NCBI RefSeq assembly: GCF_002727185.1
Contig: NZ_NIZW01000014.1
Span: forward strand, 62,001 to 126,000
Direction: 5' to 3'
From: Rhodopirellula bahusiensis
GTDB taxonomy: Bacteria > Planctomycetota > Planctomycetia > Pirellulales > Pirellulaceae
Length of the DNA stretch: 64,000 nt
Position numbers and translations under genes: made by a program. Shown piece after piece: positions 33,918-43,674 of the stretch. Position 1 is the stretch's first letter. The number at the start of each line of letters is the position of its first letter. The notes under the pieces are model-generated. The model saw only the letters and a program-made list of their open reading frames with translations, made no database searches and was not told where the DNA came from.

Positions 33918-34967
33918 TTATTCGACGGAGACGGCGTCGCCCGCCGATTTTCGCGGTGGGGCGACCATCAGGTCCTCGATCTCTCGAGCCAGTTGTTTGG
34001 GTGGGCTCGCGATTTTGACGTAGGCGTGTTTCGCGGACTTTGTGCGAGGCGGATCCTGTGACCAAGATGTGATTCCCGCTTCGTCAACGTCGACTCGGCC
34101 GTCATTCTGGACCTGCCAGATTTTCGGTTGTGCACCACGAACCGCAAACAACGCCGCCGCTTGGTCGTAGCTTGGTTTTCCATTGTCAATCGACATCTTG
34201 TTGCCCGGCATCGGACGCAACTCATACGCACGACGGACTGGATTGTCGTTGGAAGTCGCTTTGAGTCCTGCGCCGGTCACCAATTGCTTGCCGACTTCGA
34301 AGCCATGCCAAACGATCTCGCCGGGCCAATGATCGGCCACGCTTCGAGCGGCTTCGATGTGAGTCGCAATGTTGGTTTCGGGGCGGTTGGATTTCGGGAA
34401 GTGGCCGCCCATCACAACCAAGCGTTGAACCTTCGTGCGCACCAATTCAGGTTCGGTTCGGATCAGCTCCGCAAGATTCGAAAAGGCACCCACGCTGCAA
34501 ATCGTGACGCTTTGGTCAGCTTCCTTCTTCAGCGCGTTTCGGAGTACCTCGATCGCATCGAGGGCTTCTGAATCCGCCGGTGCATCGTTGTCAAATTCGT
34601 CTCGCAGCGCGATCGTGTAGGGACTGGCACGCTGCAATGCAGTCGGCCCGGTCTTGTCCGTTCCAATCGGGATGTCGCCACGACCGTAGTAGGTGTTGAT
34701 CGCATCGACGGCAGCGGCAGATGCATCGGTGAGGTCGCGGCGATTCGTAACCACCGCCAGGATTTCGCATTCGCCTCGATCGGCCAACGCATGCAAAAGA
34801 GCGAGAGCACCCGCGTCGTCGCAATCCCCCGACATGTCCGTGTCCAGGATCAGCTTCACCGGCTCGCAACTTGCCGGAGGCTGGCCGACCTGAGCCATCA
34901 CCCTGGAGGGAACATATGTGATCGTCAAAAGGCAAACGAATAGGTAGCGAAGCATCGCGAACTTCAT
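33918..34967 (-). CDS. Inosine/uridine-preferring nucleoside hydrolase, exported
   Basis: A 349-residue protein with a signal peptide (MLRYLFVCLLTITYVPSRVMAQ). The N-terminal Ca2+-binding motif LILDTDMSGDCDDAGALALLHAL is the nucleoside hydrolase hallmark (DxDxxxDxDD). Further features are DIPIGT, VTICSVGAFSNLAELI, LVVMGGHFP and the late KPSYDQAAALFAVRG with Asp for Ca2+. The enzyme cleaves N-ribosidic bonds of nucleosides, here probably in the periplasm to scavenge ribose or bases. It stands alone, with DUF3124 34 bp upstream on the same strand. Confidence 0.92.
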   Translation of the reverse strand: MKFAMLRYLFVCLLTITYVPSRVMAQVGQPPASCEPVKLILDTDMSGDCDDAGALALLHALADRGECEILAVVTNRRDLTDASAAAVDAINTYYGRGDIPIGTDKTGPTALQRASPYTIALRDEFDNDAPADSEALDAIEVLRNALKKEADQSVTICSVGAFSNLAELIRTEPELVRTKVQRLVVMGGHFPKSNRPETNIATHIEAARSVADHWPGEIVWHGFEVGKQLVTGAGLKATSNDNPVRRAYELRPMPGNKMSIDNGKPSYDQAAALFAVRGAQPKIWQVQNDGRVDVDEAGITSWSQDPPRTKSAKHAYVKIASPPKQLAREIEDLMVAPPRKSAGDAVSVE

Positions 34968-35001
34968 GAGGGAATCTTGGGTGGGTTAGTCTCGATGCTT
35001 C

Positions 35002-35646
35002 TTAATTGGCCGAAGGTTCTTCGCCTTCAGGATCAGAAGACGATTCCGAGGCCGGCAACGTTTCGCGAATCGGGACGGCTGAGGCGGTGAACGAGATGCC
35101 TTGCGTGTTGCTCGTGTCGACCATCACCGTTTCGACAATCGGTTGATTGACTTCGGTACCAGCCTGCCATTCGACGATGAAGCTGGCTCCACTGCCGCCG
35201 AATTTGTCGTCCCTTTGAATCACGAACTCAGTGGCGGCGAGAGGGGCGAGTTGCAACGGTTTCTGAAGTAACGAACGCAGCTCTTTTCCACTCGTGTCGA
35301 AGTACCGAACTGATGTGACGACGATCTCGTTGTCCATGTCCGTATTGCGGACGTTCAGCGTGACCGTCAGCAAATACGGTTCGCCCTTTTGATGATAAAC
35401 GTGCGAATACGCGGGGACGTACAAACGTTGTCCCGTGACAGGATGCCACGGCATCTTGTCCAGTTCCTGCCGAGCTTCGTCGCGAACGCTGGGGGCGCGG
35501 TTGGGCAAGCTTTCTTCGATCGATCGAAATCGAAATTCGATGAAAACGACCAGCAACACAATCGGAACAATCACGAACAGAAACGTCAGCAGCTTGAGAT
35601 GCCGCGAAATCTGTTCCGCACGTTCTTCACTGAAGGGAGTCGGCAT
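35002..35646 (-). CDS. DUF3124 membrane-anchored protein
   Basis: A 214-residue protein with one N-terminal helix (LLTFLFVIVPIVLLVVFIEFRF) and an extracytoplasmic DUF3124 domain: RLYVPAYSHVYHQKGEPYLLTVTLNVRNTDMDNEIVVTSVRYFDTSGKELRSLL, LAPLAATEFVIQRDDKFGGSGASFIVEWQAG. The fold is predicted beta-rich; the function is unknown. It is followed by the nucleoside hydrolase gene, 34 bp downstream. Confidence 0.85.
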   Translation of the reverse strand: MPTPFSEERAEQISRHLKLLTFLFVIVPIVLLVVFIEFRFRSIEESLPNRAPSVRDEARQELDKMPWHPVTGQRLYVPAYSHVYHQKGEPYLLTVTLNVRNTDMDNEIVVTSVRYFDTSGKELRSLLQKPLQLAPLAATEFVIQRDDKFGGSGASFIVEWQAGTEVNQPIVETVMVDTSNTQGISFTASAVPIRETLPASESSSDPEGEEPSAN

Positions 35647-35670
35647 GGGTGGGCAAGTGGGTTGGATGAA

Positions 35671-35697
35671 TGGGCGTGAACGGTGCGTTCACGCCCA
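35671..35697 (-). terminator. Terminator-like hairpin after the SulP-carbonic anhydrase gene
   Basis: GGGCGTGAA (35672-35680) pairs perfectly with TTCACGCCC (35688-35696), extended by one flanking pair, with a 7-nt loop. It lies 46 bp beyond the stop at 35743 on the leftward transcript. No long U-tract follows, so it may act as a Rho-assisted or stabilising end. Confidence 0.6.
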
Positions 35698-35742
35698 GAA
35701 TCTTCGGACGAATCGGTCGTCTGACGACGCTCGCCCGAGACG

Positions 35743-38049
35743 TTACCCAGCCACTTCCGCCGGTTGATCCGGCGATGAATCAGGAATGGCACCCGAAACG
35801 CTGTCCCCGAGGAACTTCGTGTGGCCAGACTTCACATCATACAACGCGCCGATCACCTTCACACGACCCGCTTCCACGGCTTCGCGGATGATTCGGCTTC
35901 GTTTGACGATCTCATCGACCGTGTGCATCACGTTGTCTTCAGCCACTTTGTCGACGTACTGTTCCATCGCTTCTTCGCTCAAGTTTTCAATTGCTCGAGT
36001 GACATCGCTTGGAATGCAAGGTGCAATTTCGTCAACGATCGGTTGCAAGTGTTGGCAACCGGTCGCGGCTTCTGCCCCTTGATTCGCCGCAACCAAATTG
36101 ACGGATGAGGTGACCGCTCCACATCGGGTGTGACCCAAAACGGCAACCAACTTCACCCCAGCAACACCGACGGCGTATTCGAGGCTGCCCAAGGACTTCG
36201 TGCCAACGATGTTGCCCGCTACGCGAACGCTGAAAATATCGCCGACGCCGAGGTCAAACACCAACTCGGTTGGCACCCGCGAATCGATGCAGCTCAGGAT
36301 CGCGGCCAGCGGATTTTGTCCCGCTGCGGTCGCGTTGACCTGCTGCCCCAGGTCACGGTTCAAACGCGTGCCGCTGGTGAAACGCTGGTTCCCATCGTGC
36401 AGGATCTTGATGACCTGATCCGACGTGACCTTCTCTTGCAATTCGCGTGAAGTGAAGTCTGCGAATTGCTTGGCGTCGCTGAGTTGGTACTTTTGGCGAA
36501 AGCCCTTGAGATTGACGGAGATGTTCCGGGCAGGAGCGATGTTCTGCTTGTAGTCCCGAATCAAACTCAAAACATCAGGGTCGATGTAGTCCGAACCAGA
36601 CGCGTCAATCACCAACTTGCCACCCGATTGAGCTTCGTTGAGCACGCGGTCCAAAGCAGCTCGGTTGAGGAAGCTGACTTGGTTGGAAAGTTCGATGTGA
36701 GTGACATCACCGTCAACTTGAGTTTCCACGATCCGGCGAATCGGTCGACGCAGATTGCTGTTGAGGATGAACAGAACGCTGATTGCCAAGCCGATCAGAA
36801 TCCCGATCAGCAAGTCCGTCACGACAATCGCGATGACGGTGATGATGAACGGCGTGAATTGATAGCGGCCTTCTTTCCACATCTGCTTGAAGATCTTCGG
36901 GCTGGCAAGTTTGAACCCGGTGACAAGCAGGATGGCAGCCAGAGCCGACAAAGGAATTTTGTTCATCAAAGTCGGTAAGAATGCAACGCTGATCAGCAGC
37001 AATGCACCGTGGAAGATCGCCGACATCTTGGTTTTCGAACCGGAGGCGACGTTGACCGAACCACGAACGACGACCGATGTGACGGGAAGTCCACCAATCA
37101 AACCGCAGACCATGTTGCCGCAACCTTGTGCGATCAATTCGCGACTGGGTGGTGAGTTTCGTTTGGCTTTGTCGAGCTTGTCGACGGCTTCCAAGTTCAG
37201 AAGCGTTTCCAAGGACGCGACGACAGCAATCGTGACCGCGGCAATGTAAATCGCTGGATCAAACGTGCGGCTGAAGTCGGGCAAACGAAGGAAACCGAAG
37301 AACTCCGAGAAGCTTTGTGCGATGGGGATCTGAACCAAGTGAGATCCGCTGACCAACCAGTCCTGACCCATGTTGGTGAAGCCCAGGTTCAGCAACACGC
37401 CGCCGACCACCACGATCAAAGGCGCGGGAACCAAGGAATTCTTTAGTGCGGGGATGCGTTCCCAGACAAGCAGGATGGCAATCGACAGCAGTCCGATCAC
37501 CATCGCTCCGGTGTGGATCTCCCCGGCGAAAATGGTCAGCAACTCGGAGAACGTGTTTTCCTGGTCGGGCTGAATGAATGACATCTCACCCTCAGGGTCG
37601 GTGTCGTGGCCAAAGATGTGAGGGATCTGTTTCAGGATCAGGATCACACCGATCGCGACCAACAACCCTTTGATCACGCTGGATGGGAAGAAGGCGGACA
37701 GAGCACCGCCTCGAGCGATCCCGAAAACGATCTGGATGACACCCGCAATCAGCACGGCCAACAAGAAAGCTTCGAAAGAACCAAGGGTCGCGATTTGCGC
37801 CGCGACGATCGCGGTCAAACCTGCGGCGGGACCACTGACACTGGTGTGCGATCCACTGATCGCGGCGACCACCAGGCCGCCGACGATTCCGGCGAGCAAC
37901 CCGGAAAAGAGATCGGCACCGGATGCCAGCGCGATGCCCAAGCAAAGAGGTAACGCGACGAGGAAGACAACCAAACCCGAAATGAGGTCTTGTAAGATTG
38001 TACTGGGAGAGAAAATGCTGGTCGGTGTTTGAGCTTCGGAAGTCGACAT
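35743..38049 (-). CDS. SulP anion transporter fused to beta-carbonic anhydrase
   Basis: A 768-residue protein; the ATG at 38049 has AAGGA about 9 nt upstream. Residues about 1-430 are a SulP transporter (LISGLVVFLVALPLCLGIALASG, SGPAAGLTAIVAAQI, GLIGGLPVTSVVVRGSVNVASGSKTKMSAIFHG). A STAS domain covers roughly 460-545 (VDGDVTHIELSNQVSFLNRAALDRVL, LVIDASGSDYIDPDVLSLI). The C-terminus is a beta-carbonic anhydrase with zinc ligands Cys587, His640 and Cys643 and the Asp589-Arg590 dyad intact. The fusion suggests bicarbonate uptake coupled to CO2/HCO3- interconversion at the inner membrane, with sodium as a likely co-ion by analogy to BicA-type SulPs. Confidence 0.94.
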   Translation of the reverse strand: MSTSEAQTPTSIFSPSTILQDLISGLVVFLVALPLCLGIALASGADLFSGLLAGIVGGLVVAAISGSHTSVSGPAAGLTAIVAAQIATLGSFEAFLLAVLIAGVIQIVFGIARGGALSAFFPSSVIKGLLVAIGVILILKQIPHIFGHDTDPEGEMSFIQPDQENTFSELLTIFAGEIHTGAMVIGLLSIAILLVWERIPALKNSLVPAPLIVVVGGVLLNLGFTNMGQDWLVSGSHLVQIPIAQSFSEFFGFLRLPDFSRTFDPAIYIAAVTIAVVASLETLLNLEAVDKLDKAKRNSPPSRELIAQGCGNMVCGLIGGLPVTSVVVRGSVNVASGSKTKMSAIFHGALLLISVAFLPTLMNKIPLSALAAILLVTGFKLASPKIFKQMWKEGRYQFTPFIITVIAIVVTDLLIGILIGLAISVLFILNSNLRRPIRRIVETQVDGDVTHIELSNQVSFLNRAALDRVLNEAQSGGKLVIDASGSDYIDPDVLSLIRDYKQNIAPARNISVNLKGFRQKYQLSDAKQFADFTSRELQEKVTSDQVIKILHDGNQRFTSGTRLNRDLGQQVNATAAGQNPLAAILSCIDSRVPTELVFDLGVGDIFSVRVAGNIVGTKSLGSLEYAVGVAGVKLVAVLGHTRCGAVTSSVNLVAANQGAEAATGCQHLQPIVDEIAPCIPSDVTRAIENLSEEAMEQYVDKVAEDNVMHTVDEIVKRSRIIREAVEAGRVKVIGALYDVKSGHTKFLGDSVSGAIPDSSPDQPAEVAG

Positions 38050-38684
38050 AAAGGTATCCTTGGCAGAACGAAGACGTCGTTGTGCAAGCGGAAACGGCGA
38101 ATCAAAACGGTCGAACTCTCGTGCAGCAATCTGCGCAGCGACTGAACTATCAGTTCGTGCGGCACACCATCTTTGAAAGCAGAATTGCAATCATGATGTC
38201 GATTTGCCACGGAAACCTATTTTCCAATGGCGAATGCTTCGCGGGAATTCAATGACGAAACGGGTGGACGGACCGGTGGCCTAGCACCGCATCGGTGCGA
38301 GCAATCCGTTTGCGATTCGATGACCGTTTGCGACTGAAAGAATTGGGCGAGTTTGAAGAACCAACGTTCGGTCCAACTTGATTTCGCGATGAAGAACAAA
38401 ACCGCCCTGTGTCGAGCGAGTCTGTTGGACACGTCGATGTGCGGAGCAAGGAACGCGTTCTTCAATTTCTTCCGCTTCGGTTTGTCGACTGTTTCCCAGC
38501 AGCGAGCGGGAAACGGTGGTTGATATCCCCAACGTCGGAAATGCAAGCAAAAACAACATGATGAATGACATCATGCGGCTGCTGCGACCAACATCAAAAA
38601 GGCTTGGGGATGTGTTCAAAACAACAGTTTTGACAGATGAGAATGGAAAGCTTGGGCGAGCCAAAGGACTCTCACGTGGAGGGC
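38050..38684. other. Long intergenic region with a 19-bp palindrome
   Basis: 635 bp with no supported gene between the leftward antiporter (stop 38685) and the leftward SulP gene (start 38049). Its frames are Arg/Ser-rich and lack family features. It contains a perfect palindrome CATGATG-AATGA-CATCATG (38557-38575) and an inverted repeat TCAAAAC-AACA-GTTTTGA (38616-38633); the second may end the antiporter transcript. A small RNA or unannotated leader is possible but unproven. Confidence 0.5.
38557..38575. promoter_or_regulatory. Perfect 19-bp palindrome, regulator unknown
   Basis: CATGATG-AATGA-CATCATG has a 7-5-7 architecture, the same geometry as the Fur-like box at 16143-16161. It is about 510 bp upstream of the SulP-carbonic anhydrase start, so it would control a long leader or an unrecognised transcript. 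Confidence 0.4.
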
Positions 38685-40454
38685 TTATTCTAATGGCAAG
38701 CTGGTTGCCGACAAGGACGAATCAGGGGTCTGTGCCGGTTCCGCAAGGATCGACATCCCTACGTACAGAACAGTTCCATCGGACGATATTTCCCGTAAAT
38801 GAAGCGCAATTTGATCGATTTGGACCACAGCACCGATCTTCATCTGGTCTTCGCCCAAATGTTGCCGGACCAAATTGTCCAGCGTCAGGTCGCCATCATC
38901 GGCCAGTTTGAGCTCGTAAAACTGCTCTAAATCACGGACTTTGATCGAGCCCCGCAGCGGAAACTCAAGCTCTTGAGGCAGCTCTTCCGCATGAGGTCGA
39001 GTGGGGGCGAAAACTCGGTCGACCATCGATCGAATGCTCGGTCGCAACACCACGACCACATGATCGCCCTGCAGCAACTGCGATCGCCCCTGCGGCAACA
39101 CCGTTTGTTCATCACGAACGATCAGTGCGATGACGACTCCATCGGGTAACGCCAAATCCTTGATCATGCACCCGGATGCTCGAGAATCTTGGTCAATGTA
39201 GTAGTCGACAATGTCGCCATCGACGTTTTGCAGCGAACTGATCTCCAGAGTCACTGGCGTGGTTTGGTTCTTTGGCACTTCGAGTTTTAAGAATCGTGCC
39301 ACCGCCGGTAGCGTCCATCCTTGCACGAGTGCAGAGATCACGACGACAAAGAAGACGGTGTCGAAGATGATCGAGGCGGCCGGAAGTCCCGCCATCATTG
39401 GGAACGTGGCCAACGTGATCGGCACAGCTCCTTTCAGACCCACCCACGACAAAAACGTCAATTCACGAGTCGTGTACCGAAACGGAATCCCACACAAGAA
39501 CACAGCGATCGGGCGTGCAACAAAGATCAACACCGATGCGATTAGGATTGCTGGAACGGCGACGTCCCACAGTCGACTGGGAAATGAAAGGATGCCCAGG
39601 GCCGTGAACATCAGGATTTGGCACATCCACGCGAGAGCATCGTGGAAGAGCACAATGCCTCGATGAAAAACGGGACGTCGATTGCCAATCACGACTCCGG
39701 TCAAATAGACGGCCAAAAACCCGCTGCCGCCCAACTCGGACGCCATCCCAAACGAAAACAGTCCCAGCGCGGTGGCCATCACGGGATACAAGCCGGCCGC
39801 TTCCAAACGTATGTGCTGCAACACCCAAGCACCGGCCCAGCCGACCGCCATGCCCATGGCGGTGCCCACGACGGCTTGGTTGAGGAACAACGTGACCAAC
39901 CCAAAGCCAAAGGGCGTTTGGCCGGTCAATACTTCGATCAAACCGACGGTCAGGAAAATCGCCATCGGGTCGTTGGAGCCGCTTTCGACTTCCAGCGCGT
40001 TGGCCAACCGGGGGCGAATGTGAACGCCGCCGCCGCGCAGCACAGAAAACACAACCGAAGCATCGGTTGATCCCACGATGCTGCCCAGCAGCAATCCTTG
40101 CATCCATGACAGCCCCAGGATCCAGGAAGCTGCTAACCCGGTGATCACGGCGGTCACGATGACGCCCACGGTCGCTAACAACGATGCCGGTTTCCATGCC
40201 GATTGAAATGCGGCGTATGGTGTGCCGATCCCGCCGTTGAACAGGATCAAACACAAGGCTGTGGTCGCGAAACCATGTGCGAGCGTGTAGTTCTCAAACT
40301 CGATCCCGCCAATGCCCTCGGACCCGGCTAGCATCCCGATGGCCAAGAAGACCACCAATACGGGAACGCCCATTCGAGCCGAAAACTTGTTCGACGCGAT
40401 TCCTAGTAACAGCAAACTCCCGGCGATCAGGATGAGAGTTTCGATGCTGAACAT
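38685..40454 (-). CDS. K+/H+ (or Na+/H+) antiporter, CvrA/NhaP2 type
   Basis: A 589-residue protein with about 12-13 transmembrane helices of the CPA1 Na+/H+ exchanger fold. LLGSIVGSTDASVVFSVLR and LEVESGSNDPMAIFLTVGLIEV carry the ion-binding Asp residues (ND motif). The cytoplasmic part holds an RCK_C/TrkA-C domain (DYYIDQDSRASGCMIKDLALPDGVVIALIVRDEQTVLPQGRSQLLQGDHVVVVL, about 410-470) and a CorC/HlyC-like C-terminus. This three-part layout is typical of CvrA/NhaP2 potassium/proton antiporters in ion and pH homeostasis. Cation choice cannot be fixed from the sequence. Confidence 0.92.
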   Translation of the reverse strand: MFSIETLILIAGSLLLLGIASNKFSARMGVPVLVVFLAIGMLAGSEGIGGIEFENYTLAHGFATTALCLILFNGGIGTPYAAFQSAWKPASLLATVGVIVTAVITGLAASWILGLSWMQGLLLGSIVGSTDASVVFSVLRGGGVHIRPRLANALEVESGSNDPMAIFLTVGLIEVLTGQTPFGFGLVTLFLNQAVVGTAMGMAVGWAGAWVLQHIRLEAAGLYPVMATALGLFSFGMASELGGSGFLAVYLTGVVIGNRRPVFHRGIVLFHDALAWMCQILMFTALGILSFPSRLWDVAVPAILIASVLIFVARPIAVFLCGIPFRYTTRELTFLSWVGLKGAVPITLATFPMMAGLPAASIIFDTVFFVVVISALVQGWTLPAVARFLKLEVPKNQTTPVTLEISSLQNVDGDIVDYYIDQDSRASGCMIKDLALPDGVVIALIVRDEQTVLPQGRSQLLQGDHVVVVLRPSIRSMVDRVFAPTRPHAEELPQELEFPLRGSIKVRDLEQFYELKLADDGDLTLDNLVRQHLGEDQMKIGAVVQIDQIALHLREISSDGTVLYVGMSILAEPAQTPDSSLSATSLPLE

Positions 40455-40484
40455 GGCTGGATTTCACTTCGATGAAGGGCAGAC

Positions 40485-40514
40485 GCTTGGAGGAGAAATC
40501 TCGCTCCTCCAAGC
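40485..40514 (-). terminator. Terminator-like hairpin after the RND operon
   Basis: GCTTGGAGGAG (40485-40495) pairs perfectly with CTCCTCCAAGC (40504-40514) around an 8-nt loop, 8 bp beyond the RND pump stop at 40522. There is no U-tract on the leftward transcript. Confidence 0.6.
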
Positions 40515-40521
40515 TATCTGA

Positions 40522-43500
40522 TCAAGTGGCATCGGTCTCCACTTTCTTTTGTTTCGCGAAACGTCGCAGCATCACATAGAAGACGGGCGTCAGGAACAAA
40601 CCAAAGACGGTCACTCCCAACATTCCGGCGAACACCGCGGTGCCAAGCACGCGTCGCATTTCAAACCCGGCACCGGTGGCCACCAACAGTGGCACCACGC
40701 CGAGGATGAACGAGAACGCGGTCATCAGGATCGGACGCAATCGCAAGCGGCAGGCTGCGATGGCAGCCTCAAATCGGTTCTTGCCCGCGTCTTCTTCTGC
40801 TTTTGCAAATTCAACGATCAAAATCGCGTTCTTGCAGGCCAAGCCAATCAAGACGATGAACCCGATTTGCGTCAGCACATTGTTGTCCATCCCACGGAAC
40901 CAAACTCCCGAGAGAGCGAACAGCAAACACAGAGGCACAATCAAAATGATTGCCAACGGCAGCAACCAGCTTTCGTACTGGGCCGAAAGAGCCAAGAACA
41001 CGAACAAGACGGCCAAAGGGAACAGGAACACGATCGTGTTGCCAGCTTGTTTTTCCTGGAACGCGATTTCGGTCCATTCGTATCCGAATCCGGGCGGCAG
41101 GTTCTGGTCGGCCAATTGTTCCATTGTCGCCAGCGATTGTCCGGTACTGAAACCAGGGACGGTTGTCCCGTTCAGGTCGGCCGCCGGGAACAAGTTGAAT
41201 CGCACCAAGCGGTCAGGGCCGGCGGTTTGAGTGATGTTGACGACTGATCCCAGCGCGATCGACGCACCTCGATCGCTGCGAGTTCGAATCTTCGTGATGT
41301 CAGTTGCTTCGTCGCGGAATTTTGGTTCGGCTTGAGCGGTCACACGGTAGGTGCGGCCGAGGAAGTTGAAGTCGTTGATGTAAACCGATCCCAAGTAAAC
41401 CTGCAAAGCTTCGAAGACACGGTTGACCGGAACGTCAAGCATTTGTGCTTTGGTTCGATCCACGTCCGCGTAGACTTGAGGCACATCCATCCGCAGGTTC
41501 GAGAACACTTGCGTGACGCCGGGCTGCTGGTTGGCTTGGCCCAACATCGTTTGAGCGACCTGGTTCAACGCGTCCAGACCCGCGCCACTGCGGTCTTGGA
41601 CATACATCTTGAAACCGCCCCCACGACCGATCCCGCGAATTGGTGGCGGAGGAATGATTAAGATTTGAGCTTCGTTGATCGCGGCCACTTCTCGTCGCAT
41701 GTCCGCGACGATTGCTTCGACCCCGCGACCTCGTTTGGCTCGTTCCTTGGCATCTTCCAACGGCAGGAACGTGACCGCCGCGTTGGGTTTGATCGAGAAC
41801 GTTGCTCCGGACAGTCCCGCGATTCCAACCGCGTGGGCGACACCGTCGATCTCTTTTCCGATCTCCGCGACTCGCCGAGTCACACGGTCGGTTCGTGCGA
41901 GCGATGCACCGTCGGGCAAGTTGATTGCGACGATCACGTAGCCCTGATCTTGATCAGGAATGAACCCAGTCGGCACCATGCTGAAACTGAATCCGGTGAG
42001 GACCAGCAAACCCACGTAGAGCACCATCGCGAAACCGGTCTTCTTGATCAAACGACCAATGATCGATGCGTAGATGTTACTCGTCGCATCAAACGTTCGA
42101 TTGAACAGTCGGAAGAACCAGCCAAACAGGAAGTCGATGAACTTCCCGATGCGATTCTTAGGAGCATCTTTCGGACGCAACAACAATGCACACAACGCGG
42201 GGCTGAGTGTCAGCGAGACAAAGGTTGAAATCGCGGTTGAGATCGAGATCGTCAGTGCAAACTGTTGATAGAACTGCCCACTGATCCCGGGGACGAAGAC
42301 GGTTGGCACAAACACGGCAATCAAAACGAGGGTTGTCGCAATCAATGCAGAACCGACTTCGTCCATCGCCTTGTGAGTCGCTTCTCGGGCCGTCATGCCT
42401 TCGGCGATCAAACGTTCCACGTTTTCCACCACCACAATCGCATCATCGACCACGATCCCGATGGCGAGCACCAAACCAAACAGAGATAGCGTGTTCAGTG
42501 TGACGCCGAGGAACTGCATCACCGCGAAAGTTCCGACCAACGAAATTGGAATTGCAATCACGGGAATGATTGTCGGACGCCATCCGTGAAGGAAAAGGAA
42601 CACGGTCAGCACCACAAAGATCGTTGTGATGAAGAGTGTCTCAAACACTTCGGCGATCGATTCCTCGACATAGTCGGTTGGGTTGTAAGCGATCTCGTAG
42701 CCGAGCCCTTGGGGGAACTCCTCGCTCATCTCGCTCATGACACGTTTGACTTCGGCCGCCGTATCAACCGCGTTGGTACCAGGACGTTGGTAGACCAACA
42801 CCGCGATCGCGGATTTGCCGTCGAGGTAACTCAAACGGGAATAATCCTGTGCTCCAAGTTCAATCCGAGCCACATCGCGAAGCCGCGTGATCCTTCCGTC
42901 TTCGCCACGTTTGACGATGATGTCACTGAACTCGTCTTCGCGAATCAAGCGACCTTGAGTGGTGACGTTCAACTGAAAGTCACCGGTCTCGTCCGTCGGT
43001 GGTTGCCCGATCACACCGGCAGCGACCTGGATGTTTTGAGCTCGAATCGCATCAACGACTTCTCCCGCCGTTAGGTCGACGTGGGTCATCTTTTCGATGT
43101 CCAGCCAGATTCGCATGGCGTATTCGTTGCCGCCCGCGATACGAATCTCGCCCACGCCATCCAAACGCATCAATGCATCGCGAACTCGAAGGAATGCGTA
43201 GTTACTGATGTAGAGCTGATCACGACTGCCATCGGGCGAGTTCAAGTGAACCACCATCAGCATGTCGGGGATTTGCTTGGTCGTGGTCACACCAATTTGG
43301 CGGACTTGTTCTGGCAAACGTGATTCGGCAATCGCGACGCGGTTTTGGACCAACACCTGAGCGTCGTCCAGGTCCGTGCCCAGTTTGAACGTCACGGTCA
43401 GCTGCATGGTGCCGTCCGAACTGGACGACGATTCCATGTACAGCATGTCGTCGACGCCGTTCATTTCCTGTTCGATGGGCGTCGCCACCGTGTCGGCGAT

Positions 43501-43674
43501 GACTTCCGGCGTTGCACCGGGATAACTGGCGCGAACCAAAACCGTCGGTGGTGCGACGCTGGGATACTGCGAAACCGGCAGCGTGAAATACACGATGCCG
43601 CCCACCAGCACGATCACAAACGACAGCACCGACGCGAAGATCGGACGCTCGATAAAGAAGTGGGGAAACTTCAT
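40522..43674 (-). CDS. RND multidrug efflux pump, HAE1 family
   Basis: A 1050-residue inner membrane pump of normal AcrB/MexB length. The ATG at 43674 has GGAGG 8 nt upstream and overlaps the adaptor stop (ATGA). It begins MKFPHFFIERPIFASVLSFVIVLVGGI. Helix 4 contains the proton-relay pair in GLVLAIGIVVDDAIVVVENVER (two Asp); a matching Lys region lies in the second half, with IVLIGLACKNAILIVEFAK. The porter and funnel domains are intact (TPVFYVMLRRF at the end). It exports drugs, dyes or host metabolites to a TolC-like channel encoded elsewhere. Confidence 0.96.
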   Translation of the reverse strand: MKFPHFFIERPIFASVLSFVIVLVGGIVYFTLPVSQYPSVAPPTVLVRASYPGATPEVIADTVATPIEQEMNGVDDMLYMESSSSSDGTMQLTVTFKLGTDLDDAQVLVQNRVAIAESRLPEQVRQIGVTTTKQIPDMLMVVHLNSPDGSRDQLYISNYAFLRVRDALMRLDGVGEIRIAGGNEYAMRIWLDIEKMTHVDLTAGEVVDAIRAQNIQVAAGVIGQPPTDETGDFQLNVTTQGRLIREDEFSDIIVKRGEDGRITRLRDVARIELGAQDYSRLSYLDGKSAIAVLVYQRPGTNAVDTAAEVKRVMSEMSEEFPQGLGYEIAYNPTDYVEESIAEVFETLFITTIFVVLTVFLFLHGWRPTIIPVIAIPISLVGTFAVMQFLGVTLNTLSLFGLVLAIGIVVDDAIVVVENVERLIAEGMTAREATHKAMDEVGSALIATTLVLIAVFVPTVFVPGISGQFYQQFALTISISTAISTFVSLTLSPALCALLLRPKDAPKNRIGKFIDFLFGWFFRLFNRTFDATSNIYASIIGRLIKKTGFAMVLYVGLLVLTGFSFSMVPTGFIPDQDQGYVIVAINLPDGASLARTDRVTRRVAEIGKEIDGVAHAVGIAGLSGATFSIKPNAAVTFLPLEDAKERAKRGRGVEAIVADMRREVAAINEAQILIIPPPPIRGIGRGGGFKMYVQDRSGAGLDALNQVAQTMLGQANQQPGVTQVFSNLRMDVPQVYADVDRTKAQMLDVPVNRVFEALQVYLGSVYINDFNFLGRTYRVTAQAEPKFRDEATDITKIRTRSDRGASIALGSVVNITQTAGPDRLVRFNLFPAADLNGTTVPGFSTGQSLATMEQLADQNLPPGFGYEWTEIAFQEKQAGNTIVFLFPLAVLFVFLALSAQYESWLLPLAIILIVPLCLLFALSGVWFRGMDNNVLTQIGFIVLIGLACKNAILIVEFAKAEEDAGKNRFEAAIAACRLRLRPILMTAFSFILGVVPLLVATGAGFEMRRVLGTAVFAGMLGVTVFGLFLTPVFYVMLRRFAKQKKVETDAT

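Noticed and set aside
33519-34061. Rightward 180-codon frame across the gap upstream of the phosphate cotransporter.
   Set aside because: It overlaps real leftward genes at both ends and has no domain or natural composition.
38281-38664. Leftward 127-codon frame with a hydrophobic stretch (MMSFIMLFLLAFPTLGIS) in the long gap.
   Set aside because: The remainder is Arg/Thr-rich without family features and crosses the 19-bp palindrome; no ribosome-binding site supports it.
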